DNA of 64,000 nucleotides from Lachnospiraceae bacterium (lineage in GTDB: Bacteria; Bacillota; Clostridia; Lachnospirales; Lachnospiraceae): the NCBI GenBank assembly GCA_015057525.1, contig SVEE01000001.1, positions 310,001 through 374,000 on the forward strand, in the 5' to 3' direction. The notes beneath the pieces were generated by a model that saw nothing but the letters and a program-made list of their open reading frames with translations, was not told the origin of the DNA and made no database searches. Within the stretch, counting starts at the first letter, position 1. Each line of letters starts with the position of its first letter. A program made the position numbers and the translations under genes. Of the stretch, positions 1 through 6,761 are shown in pieces.

Positions 1-1026
1 ATTATTGTTTTAGTAATAATCGGTAATACAATGGGCTGGTTTGGTTCAGGAAACAAAAATAAAGACAAAAATAATGACAAGGAAACAGAGGCAACTTCAT
101 CGGAGGATGCAGTTGGTGAACTTGTGATGATTGATGTATATGGTTTCATGGGTGAAGCTGCTAAGGAGCAGTTAGAGAACATGGGATTCACAAATGTAAA
201 GATTTCAATCGAGACTAACAGCGATGTTCAGGAAGGTCTTGTATTCGGACAGAACTATGCCGAGGGAGATGTGGTTCCTGTTGATGCAGAGATCATTATC
301 CAGGTTAGTGGCGGAGCAGAGCTTCTTATGGTTCCTGATGTAACAGGCTATGAGGATGCTCAGGCAGTTACTCTTATTGAGGAAGCTGGATTTAAGGTTA
401 GCCATGCATATGCTTATGACGAAGAGGTTGAGAAGGACAAGGTTATTAGTCAGGACCCAGTTGGTAATACTCAGGCTCCGGCAGGCTCAACAATCACAAT
501 TGTTGTAAGTAATGGTTCAGAGAAGGCAGAGGTTAAAATTCCTAATCTATATGGTCTTACAGAGGCAGAAGCAATCGCTTCTATAGAAGCATTAAAACTC
601 AAGGTGGGTACAATATCACAGGAGTTTAATGATACAGTTGAAGCAGGTCGTGTTATAAGTCAGAGCCCAGTACAGAATTCTGATGCTGTCGAGGGTGATA
701 CGGTAGACTTTGTTATAAGTAAGGGACCAGAGCCGAAGGAAACAACATATACAGCTAATTTAGCTGCGACAGTATCATATAATGGAACTGATTTTGATGG
801 TCAGTCTGTAACTATTCTTGTAGTATTTAACGGTGAAACAGTTAATACTATAACAACAGATCCTTTAGTTGCAGGATATTCTGTAAGTGTGTCGGGTTCT
901 AAGACAGGACTTACAGCACAAAGTGGTTCTGCGGAAATTATAGTTAAGGATGCAGCTGGTAACAATGTAACAGGTTCATTCTCTATTTCGGGACCGACCG
1001 TATCTTATATAGTTGAAGAAGGCTAA
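1..1026 (+). CDS. prkC: PASTA-domain Ser/Thr protein kinase (PrkC/Stk type), C-terminal part
   Basis: The gene enters from the left edge. Frame 1 is open from base 1, and the first ten residues (IIVLVIIGNT) look like the end of a membrane helix. The ATG at 31 is therefore internal and the kinase domain lies outside the window. Three PASTA repeats follow at about residues 41-104, 109-171 and 178-243 of the visible part. Family knowledge: such repeats sit outside the membrane and bind muropeptides or peptidoglycan, and the kinase controls cell-wall metabolism and growth. A further beta-rich domain of about 95 residues follows the third repeat (245-341). The stop at 1024-1026 lies just before rsgA, which matches the usual prkC-rsgA-rpe-thiN order. 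Identity rests on PASTA architecture and neighbours, because the catalytic domain is not visible. Confidence 0.88.
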   Translation: MIVLVIIGNTMGWFGSGNKNKDKNNDKETEATSSEDAVGELVMIDVYGFMGEAAKEQLENMGFTNVKISIETNSDVQEGLVFGQNYAEGDVVPVDAEIIIQVSGGAELLMVPDVTGYEDAQAVTLIEEAGFKVSHAYAYDEEVEKDKVISQDPVGNTQAPAGSTITIVVSNGSEKAEVKIPNLYGLTEAEAIASIEALKLKVGTISQEFNDTVEAGRVISQSPVQNSDAVEGDTVDFVISKGPEPKETTYTANLAATVSYNGTDFDGQSVTILVVFNGETVNTITTDPLVAGYSVSVSGSKTGLTAQSGSAEIIVKDAAGNNVTGSFSISGPTVSYIVEEG

Positions 1027-1030
1027 TTTG

Positions 1031-1918
1031 ATGCAAGGAAAAATAATTAAAGGTGTAGGTGGATTTTATTATATCCACCTACATGATAATAGAATATTTG
1101 AATGTAAGGCAAAAGGAGCATTCCGCAATCAAAATATTAAGCCTGCAGTGGGAGATAATGTAGAAATAGATATTATTGATGAGGAAAAATTAACTGGTAA
1201 TATTATTTCTATTCATGAGAGAACCAACAAGCTTATAAGACCAGCGGTTGCCAATGTCGATCAGGCGGTTATTATTTTTGCACTGTCAGATCCTGAGCCT
1301 AATTATAACCTGTTGGACAGATTTCTTATTATGATGGACCGACAGGATGTTCACACAATTTTGTGCTTGAACAAGTCAGATCTTATAGAAGATGATTCGG
1401 CGTTGAAAGTTAAAAATATCTATGAAGCTTGTGGTTATGATGTTATCATAACCTCAACTTATTCTATGGGACAAAATTCCGGTATTACAGAACTTAAAGA
1501 TAAAATAAAAGGTAAAACCACAGTGTTTGCAGGACCATCAGGTGTTGGCAAATCCTCACTGTTAAACAGTCTAAATCCTAAAACAACTGTTGAGACAGGT
1601 GAAATAAGCGAAAAAATTAAACGTGGTAAACATACCACTAGACATTCGGAACTTATTAATATTTCAGAGGATACCTATATTATGGACACACCAGGTTTTA
1701 GTTCTCTTTATGTAGAGGATATGGAACCTGAGGACATAAAGAATTATTATGATGAGTTTACCCAATTTAGTTGTGACTGCAGATTTAACGGATGTGTTCA
1801 TATTAATGAACCAGATTGTAAGGTTAAGGAAGCGGTTGAGGATGGAATTATAAGTAGACTCAGATATGATAATTACAAACAACTTTACGAAGAACAGAAG
1901 AGTAAAAGGAGATGGTAA
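1031..1918 (+). CDS. rsgA: Ribosome small-subunit-dependent GTPase A
   Basis: RsgA is a circularly permuted GTPase that helps late 30S subunit maturation. An N-terminal OB-fold comes first, then GTPase motifs in the permuted order G4 (LNKSD, about residue 112), G1 (GPSGVGKSS, about 168) and G3 (DTPG, about 218). The C-terminal zinc-binding Cys/His cluster (CDC, CVH and a later Cys) is at about 245-262. All key residues are present and the 295-residue length is normal. ATG 1031 is chosen because AAGAAGG at 1016-1022 lies 8 bases upstream; an in-frame TTG at 1013 would overlap the kinase stop and has no ribosome binding site. It sits between prkC and rpe in what looks like one operon, with one base before rpe. 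Confidence 0.95.
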   Translation: MQGKIIKGVGGFYYIHLHDNRIFECKAKGAFRNQNIKPAVGDNVEIDIIDEEKLTGNIISIHERTNKLIRPAVANVDQAVIIFALSDPEPNYNLLDRFLIMMDRQDVHTILCLNKSDLIEDDSALKVKNIYEACGYDVIITSTYSMGQNSGITELKDKIKGKTTVFAGPSGVGKSSLLNSLNPKTTVETGEISEKIKRGKHTTRHSELINISEDTYIMDTPGFSSLYVEDMEPEDIKNYYDEFTQFSCDCRFNGCVHINEPDCKVKEAVEDGIISRLRYDNYKQLYEEQKSKRRW

Positions 1919-1919
1919 A

Positions 1920-2573
1920 ATGAATATTCTATCACCATCATTATTGTCTATTGATTTCAACAATATAGAAAGAGATGCTACAATTTTAGACAAGGCAGGA
2001 GCCCAGTGGTTTCACCTTGATGTTATGGATGGAACATTTGTGCCTAATATTTCATTTGGACCTCCTGTTATTAAAAGTATTAGAAAAATAACAGACAGGT
2101 TTTTTGATGTTCACTTAATGATTGTGGAGCCTATAAGATATGTAGATGTATTTAAGGATGCTGGTGCCCAGATGCTTACAGTTCATTATGAAGCCTGTGA
2201 GGACTTAGAGGCAACAATATATGCCATCAAAAAGGCAGGTATGAAGGTGGGCGTGTCTATAAAACCAAATACGCCAGTTACAGTTTTAAAGGACTATATT
2301 TCCATGATAGATATGGTTCTTGTGATGAGTGTAGAACCAGGATTTGGTGGACAGAAATTCATGCCGGATGCTATTGATAAGATTAAGCAAGTGAAAGCAC
2401 TTTCGGAAGAATATAACAAGGAATTATATATTCAGGTTGACGGTGGTATCACGTTGGATAATGTAAAAACAGTAATAGATGCAGGTGCCAATGTTATTGT
2501 TGCAGGTTCAGCAGTGTTTAACGGTGATATTACTTCGAATGTTAACAAATTTTACGAAGTTATGAATGGGTAA
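1920..2573 (+). CDS. rpe: Ribulose-phosphate 3-epimerase
   Basis: This enzyme interconverts ribulose 5-phosphate and xylulose 5-phosphate in the pentose phosphate pathway. The TIM-barrel motifs are present: HLDVMDG with the following FVPNISFGP near residue 30, MSVEPGFGGQKF near 136, QVDGGI near 173 and VAGSAVF near 196. The Asp and His metal ligands are in place. At 217 residues it has the family's usual size. ATG 1920 has AAAGGAG at 1905-1911. An in-frame ATG at 1866 would extend into rsgA and add a non-family tail, so it is rejected. It lies one base after rsgA and five bases before thiN, so the three are probably co-transcribed. Confidence 0.95.
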   Translation: MNILSPSLLSIDFNNIERDATILDKAGAQWFHLDVMDGTFVPNISFGPPVIKSIRKITDRFFDVHLMIVEPIRYVDVFKDAGAQMLTVHYEACEDLEATIYAIKKAGMKVGVSIKPNTPVTVLKDYISMIDMVLVMSVEPGFGGQKFMPDAIDKIKQVKALSEEYNKELYIQVDGGITLDNVKTVIDAGANVIVAGSAVFNGDITSNVNKFYEVMNG

Positions 2574-2578
2574 ATGCA

Positions 2579-3232
2579 ATGTATCAACCAAAATGTATTT
2601 TGATTGTAACAGGTGGTACAGTTTGTTTAGAGTTTCTAGCTGATTATATAAGGTGCAATAATCCGGATTTTATAATTGGTGTAGATAAAGGCCTGGACAG
2701 TCTTATTAAATTGGATATAAAGCCTCAGCTTATTATAGGAGATTTTGACTCGGCAAATAAAGTGGCGAGAGAGTTATATGAGAATAGTCCTAATGCTATA
2801 CTATTGAATCCTATGAAGGATTTCACAGATACACATGTAGCTTGTGAGGAGGCGATAAAGTTAAAACCTGAACAAGTTGATATTATAGGTGCCACAGGTA
2901 CAAGACTTGATCATGTTTCGGGGAATATAGCGTTGTTGAAGCTGTTTGTTGATGCAGGTATCACTGCTACAATAATAGACAAAAACAACAAAATAACAAT
3001 GATAGATAAGCATTACAAGATATGCAGGAAAGATATGTTTGGAAAATATATTTCATGTATTCCATTCTCTGACAAGGTTTCAGGTATATCGATTTCCGGA
3101 TTTTGCTATGATTTGGAAGATGCTACTATGATAAAAGCTGATACCATAGGTATAAGCAATGAATTAAGAGAGGAGGAGGGTCACATATATGTAGGTGAAG
3201 GTTGCCTGCTTATTATGGAGACCAGAGATTAA
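2579..3232 (+). CDS. thiN: Thiamine pyrophosphokinase
   Basis: ThiN transfers pyrophosphate from ATP to thiamine to make thiamine diphosphate, the cofactor of transketolase and Dxs. Family signatures visible are IGDFDS near residue 53, DFTDT near 81 and GATGTRLDH near 104-112. The C-terminal half forms the thiamine-binding beta domain. The 217-residue length is usual. The N-terminus (MYQPKCILIVTGG) lies five bases after rpe. No TPP riboswitch is seen upstream, as expected for a salvage kinase gene inside an operon. The prkC-rsgA-rpe-thiN order is conserved in Firmicutes. The stop is directly followed by the putP start. Confidence 0.93.
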   Translation: MYQPKCILIVTGGTVCLEFLADYIRCNNPDFIIGVDKGLDSLIKLDIKPQLIIGDFDSANKVARELYENSPNAILLNPMKDFTDTHVACEEAIKLKPEQVDIIGATGTRLDHVSGNIALLKLFVDAGITATIIDKNNKITMIDKHYKICRKDMFGKYISCIPFSDKVSGISISGFCYDLEDATMIKADTIGISNELREEEGHIYVGEGCLLIMETRD

Positions 3233-4777
3233 ATGACAGTTTGGGTAATTGCAGCATTTGCAGTATATATGCTAGGTATGATGATAATCGGTATATCAAG
3301 TGCTAAGAAAAACAAAAATGCAGATGATTATTTTATTGGAGGAAGAAATTTAGGTGGCTGGGTGGCTGCATTATCAGCACAGGCTTCTGATATGAGTGGA
3401 TGGCTTCTTATGGGACTTCCAGGATGTGTCTATGCATATGGAACTAATCAGGCATGGATTGCCATAGGTCTTTTCATAGGAACAGTATTAAACTGGCTCT
3501 TTATTTCCGGCAGATTGAGAAGATATACTATTAAGGCTGGAAATGCAATGACAATTCCAGAATACTTAAGTAACAGATTTAAAGATGAAAAACATATTTT
3601 AATGGCAATTTCAGCAATTGTTATTGTTGTATTTTTCCTTGTTTATACTGCATCAGCTTTTTCAGCAGGCGGTAAACTTTTTGATGGTCTTACAAGTCTT
3701 GATTATCATCAGGCTCTTACTTTAGGTGCAATTGTTATATTGGCGTATACATTTTTAGGTGGATTTCTTGCTGTATGTAAAACAGACTTTATACAGGGTA
3801 TGCTCATGCTTGTTGCAATTCTTACAGTGCCTATAATTGCAGTTATGCTTATGGGTGCAGGAAATATAATTCCAAATCTTGTGGATAGTGATTTGGGTGT
3901 TGATGCTAACATTTTCCTTAATATTATGTATGAGAATGGAGAACCAATATCAATAAAGAGTATTGCCTCACAGCTTGCATGGGGTCTTGGTTACTGTGGT
4001 ATGCCACATATTCTTGTAAGATTTATGGCGGTTAAGGATGAAAAAGAACTTTCAAAGTCTAAAAAGATAGGTATAGTTTGGGTTCTTCTTTCACTTTCGG
4101 TTGCTTGTGTTATAGGTGTAATTGGTAGAGCATATCTTTTCCCTACAATTTTATCTACAGAAAACGGTACTCACGAAAATGTATTTATTGAGATGATTAA
4201 AAAGGTGTTTATGGAGGATACAAATCTTCCTTTCATCGGTGGATTATTCCTTTGTGGTGTACTTGCAGCTATTATGTCTACAGCAGATTCTCAGCTTCTT
4301 GTTTCATCTTCATCAGTGGCTAAGGATTTGTTTAAGGGAGTATTCTTTAAGAATCTTACTGAAAAACAGATGCTTATTATTAGTAGAGTAACTGTTATAG
4401 TTGTTGCAATAATAGCTTATATAATAGCTTGGAATCCAAATTCAAGTATTATGCTTCTTGTGTCTGATGCATGGGCTGGCCTTGGTTCTGCATTTGGTCC
4501 AACAATACTTTTATCTCTTTATTGGAAGAAAATTAATATACCTGGAGCAGTTGCAGGTATGGTAAGTGGTGGTCTTACAGTTATTATATGGGATTACATA
4601 AAGTTTATTGAGATGAATGGAGAGATGGTTACACTTGGAACATATACAGGAATTTATTCTCTCTTAGTAGGATTTTTCTTAAGTCTTGCTCTTATCGTTA
4701 TTGTATCTTTAGTTACACCTAAGGTTAGCGATGAGATTATTCAGGAATTTGAAGATGTAAAGAATGGAAATCTCTAA
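3233..4777 (+). CDS. putP: Sodium/proline symporter (SSS family)
   Basis: A 514-residue polytopic membrane protein of the sodium:solute symporter family, with about 13 hydrophobic helices. The N-terminal signature ADDYFIGGRNLGG and the following SAQASDMSGWLL (residues about 30-60) are typical of PutP. GGFLAVCKTDFIQG (about 175-190) and STADSQLL (about 345) match the sodium-binding core region. PutP imports proline with Na+. The exact substrate is inferred from family likeness, since pantothenate and other solutes use related transporters. The start ATG directly follows the thiN stop, so it is probably the last gene of this operon. A strong terminator follows at 4791-4824. Confidence 0.88.
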   Translation: MTVWVIAAFAVYMLGMMIIGISSAKKNKNADDYFIGGRNLGGWVAALSAQASDMSGWLLMGLPGCVYAYGTNQAWIAIGLFIGTVLNWLFISGRLRRYTIKAGNAMTIPEYLSNRFKDEKHILMAISAIVIVVFFLVYTASAFSAGGKLFDGLTSLDYHQALTLGAIVILAYTFLGGFLAVCKTDFIQGMLMLVAILTVPIIAVMLMGAGNIIPNLVDSDLGVDANIFLNIMYENGEPISIKSIASQLAWGLGYCGMPHILVRFMAVKDEKELSKSKKIGIVWVLLSLSVACVIGVIGRAYLFPTILSTENGTHENVFIEMIKKVFMEDTNLPFIGGLFLCGVLAAIMSTADSQLLVSSSSVAKDLFKGVFFKNLTEKQMLIISRVTVIVVAIIAYIIAWNPNSSIMLLVSDAWAGLGSAFGPTILLSLYWKKINIPGAVAGMVSGGLTVIIWDYIKFIEMNGEMVTLGTYTGIYSLLVGFFLSLALIVIVSLVTPKVSDEIIQEFEDVKNGNL

Positions 4778-4790
4778 AAAAGATAAAACA

Positions 4791-4824
4791 AAAAATGCCG
4801 GTGGAACATAACCGGCATTTTTTT
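4791..4824 (+). terminator. Rho-independent terminator after putP
   Basis: AAAAATGCCGGT (4791-4802) pairs with ACCGGCATTTTT around an 8-base loop (GGAACATA) and runs into a T tract ending near 4824. It closes the prkC-rsgA-rpe-thiN-putP transcription unit. Confidence 0.9.
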
Positions 4825-4958
4825 GTATAATTAAAGAGAGGATTTATGAAAAAAACTTTAATTAAAGTATAGAACTAAATTATGAACAAAGTATGACAAG
4901 AGTAACAACATTGTGTAAAAAAGATGTTGCGATTTTGAAAAAATGGGAGAAAAAACTA

Positions 4959-5411
4959 GTGTATAAGCTTAAATTAATAGTAGTAGGTAAGATAAAAGAA
5001 GAATATTATAGGAAAAAAGTTGCAGAGTTTTCAAAGATTATTGAAAAGAAAATCAATTTCCAAATCATAGAATTAGAAGATGAAAGTATTCCTAAAAAGG
5101 CTAGTGATAGTATTATGTCTCAGGTAAAGGAGAAGGAAGGAAATAGAATCCTTGAACACATAGACAATCAGGATTATGTAGTTGCCCTTTGCATAGATGG
5201 AAAAACTACAACAAAAGAAGGAATGAAAAATATTTTTCAAAATGTAACAAATCAAAGTATAGAATGTGTTGATTTTGTAATAGGTGGTTCCTTAGGTTTA
5301 TCTGACAGAGTGGTAAGAAGGGCAAATTATAAACTTAGCTTCTCAAAAATGACATTTCCTCATCAGTTAATGAGGGTTATGTTACTTGAACAGATAATGG
5401 ATTCTATATAA
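4959..5411 (+). CDS. rlmH: RlmH-type 23S rRNA pseudouridine-1915 N3-methyltransferase, lacking the C-terminal tail
   Basis: RlmH is a SPOUT-fold enzyme that uses SAM to methylate pseudouridine 1915 in 23S rRNA helix 69. The N-terminus KLIVVGKIKEEYYRKK, the central QVKEKEG, the SAM-pocket FVIGGSLGLS and LSFSKMTFPHQLMRVML are all typical. The protein ends LLEQIMDSI, whereas family members continue with a conserved tail of the form YRA...PYHK; about a dozen residues are missing. Other frames past the stop do not restore this tail. GTG 4959 is chosen because GGGAGA at 4945-4950 is well placed and the 150-residue product aligns from its first residues. The in-frame ATG at 4893 has no ribosome binding site. 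The stop abuts the stop of the convergent rlmH-like gene at 5412. Family assignment is sure; activity alone is doubtful. Confidence 0.88.
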   Translation: MYKLKLIVVGKIKEEYYRKKVAEFSKIIEKKINFQIIELEDESIPKKASDSIMSQVKEKEGNRILEHIDNQDYVVALCIDGKTTTKEGMKNIFQNVTNQSIECVDFVIGGSLGLSDRVVRRANYKLSFSKMTFPHQLMRVMLLEQIMDSI

Positions 5412-5819
5412 TTATTTGTGGTAAGTAATATTGTTAAGAATAGTATAGGCACGGTACAACTGCTCTGTAAGAACAACAGTAGTTAGGTCTGTACTCATGG
5501 AAAAAGATGATACACTAAAAGTCTCAGTATCATATTCTTCTAAGTGTATGGCATTGTTGGACACAATGAATTCGATACAGGAGAACCCCTTTAGATTAAG
5601 TTCCTTAATTAAGCTTGCAAGTTCTTCTGATGTTATAGTATTTGAACTGGGACTTACAATATATTTTTTTGAGGATTTTGACATATCCAGCTTAATTAAA
5701 TTTTTATAGGTTTTGATAGATAACTTACAAAAGGGTGATGTACGTTTTACATATTCTGCAATCGCCTCTTTAAAGCAAGTGTCTATTTTTTTTGTATCCA
5801 TGTGTATTATGATTTCCAT
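5412..5819 (-). CDS. Divergent RlmH paralogue without SAM-pocket glycines
   Basis: A 135-residue protein that I recognise as RlmH-like by reading it against the family. The N-terminal CFKEAIAEYVKRTSPFCKL matches the family's first helix. ITSEELASLIKELNLKG matches the middle region, and the C-terminus TEQLYRAYTILNNITYHK is the classic RlmH tail. The segment that should be FVIGG reads FIVSN, and the MTFPHQ segment reads MSTDLT, so the SAM pocket is probably lost. A family segment of about 24 residues (QVKEKEG region) is absent. Translation is supported by AGGAG (5830-5834) and a good promoter at 5850-5878. It runs tail to tail with rlmH, with no base between the stops. It may be an inactive paralogue, or a partner that supplies the tail rlmH lacks. 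Confidence 0.72.
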   Translation of the reverse strand: MEIIIHMDTKKIDTCFKEAIAEYVKRTSPFCKLSIKTYKNLIKLDMSKSSKKYIVSPSSNTITSEELASLIKELNLKGFSCIEFIVSNNAIHLEEYDTETFSVSSFSMSTDLTTVVLTEQLYRAYTILNNITYHK

Positions 5820-5849
5820 TATAAATTAACTCCTAATAAATTTATTTAA

Positions 5850-5878
5850 ATTTTATCATACATCTTCAAAATTATCAA
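5850..5878 (-). promoter_or_regulatory. SigA-type promoter of the rlmH-like gene
   Basis: On the minus strand TTGATA (5873-5878) is followed after 17 bases by TAAAAT (5850-5855). This is about 30 bases before the start codon, with an AGGAG ribosome binding site between. It shows that the paralogue has its own expression signals. Confidence 0.6.
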
Positions 5879-5941
5879 AAATAATGATATGATAACTATA
5901 ACTGAGCTTTAATATTATACTAATCATGTGAGGAACAATTA

Positions 5942-6748
5942 ATGGATAAAAAAATACTTATTTTAGATATTGATGGAACACTTGTTAATTCTAAAAAGGA
6001 GATCACACCAAATACTTTGGAGCATCTTTTGAAGATACAGGAGATGGGACATATTGTGGCACTTGCATCAGGACGTCCTTATCCTGGTATGAAGAAATAT
6101 GCAGAGGAGTTACAACTTGATAAATTCGGTGGTTATGCCATTTCCTTTAATGGAGGAAGAGTAATCAATTGTGCAACTAAAGAAGCTGTTTTTGAGAAGA
6201 AAATACCTAATTCTTATGCTAAGATAATATACGACTATGCTGTAGAACACGGAATTGGTATGGTAACATATAAGGACAATAAGGTTATTACAGGTACAGA
6301 GGTTGATGAGTACATGCAGTACGAGGCAAGGCTCAATTGGATGCCTATTGAGAAGGTTGAAGATTTTATCGGATTTGTGGATTTTGATATGGTAAAATGT
6401 CTTCTTACAGCAGACCCTAAGGTGGCACCTGAGCACGAGAAAGCATTGTATGATAAGCTTTCACCAAACTTAAATGTTTTTCGTTCAGAACCATATTTTA
6501 TTGAGATAACAACTCAGGGAGTTGATAAAGCTGAATCTATTGACAACCTTTTAAAAATTATTGGAATCTCTAGAGAGAATTCTATTTGCTGTGGTGATGG
6601 ATTTAATGACCTTACTATGGTTAAGTATGGTGGAGTTGGTGTTGCTATGGATAACGCTCAGCAGATTGTCAAGGATAATGCTGATTATATTACAGCATCT
6701 TGTGATGAAGATGGAATTGTAGAAGTAATAAATAAATTTATTTTATAA
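5942..6748 (+). CDS. Cof-type HAD-IIB family phosphatase
   Basis: A 268-residue haloacid dehalogenase superfamily hydrolase. Motif I is ILDIDGTL with nucleophile Asp9 and acid/base Asp11; motif II is ASGRP near residue 40; the motif III lysine lies in GVDKAESI; motif IV is GDGFNDLTM near 217-226. A type IIB cap domain lies between motifs II and III. Family members dephosphorylate sugar phosphates, flavin mononucleotide or other small phosphoesters; the substrate cannot be read from sequence. The start has a GAGG ribosome binding site at 5930-5933. TATACT at 5916-5921 could be a -10 box. It is divergent from the rlmH-like gene and 13 bases before the next gene, so probably co-transcribed with it. 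Confidence 0.9.
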   Translation: MDKKILILDIDGTLVNSKKEITPNTLEHLLKIQEMGHIVALASGRPYPGMKKYAEELQLDKFGGYAISFNGGRVINCATKEAVFEKKIPNSYAKIIYDYAVEHGIGMVTYKDNKVITGTEVDEYMQYEARLNWMPIEKVEDFIGFVDFDMVKCLLTADPKVAPEHEKALYDKLSPNLNVFRSEPYFIEITTQGVDKAESIDNLLKIIGISRENSICCGDGFNDLTMVKYGGVGVAMDNAQQIVKDNADYITASCDEDGIVEVINKFIL

Positions 6749-6761
6749 GAGGAATGCAAAT

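Noticed and set aside
4893-4958. N-terminal extension of rlmH from ATG 4893
   Set aside because: No ribosome binding site before 4893; the family alignment begins at about the GTG at 4959, which has GGGAGA 8 bases upstream.
5390-5460. Frameshift that would restore the missing RlmH tail on the plus strand
   Set aside because: The other two plus-strand frames stop at once or give no YRA...YHK-like sequence; the tail is found only on the minus strand in the paralogue.
5497-5709. 70-residue plus-strand ORF opposite the rlmH-like gene
   Set aside because: It has no family likeness, while the minus strand matches RlmH and has promoter and ribosome binding site.
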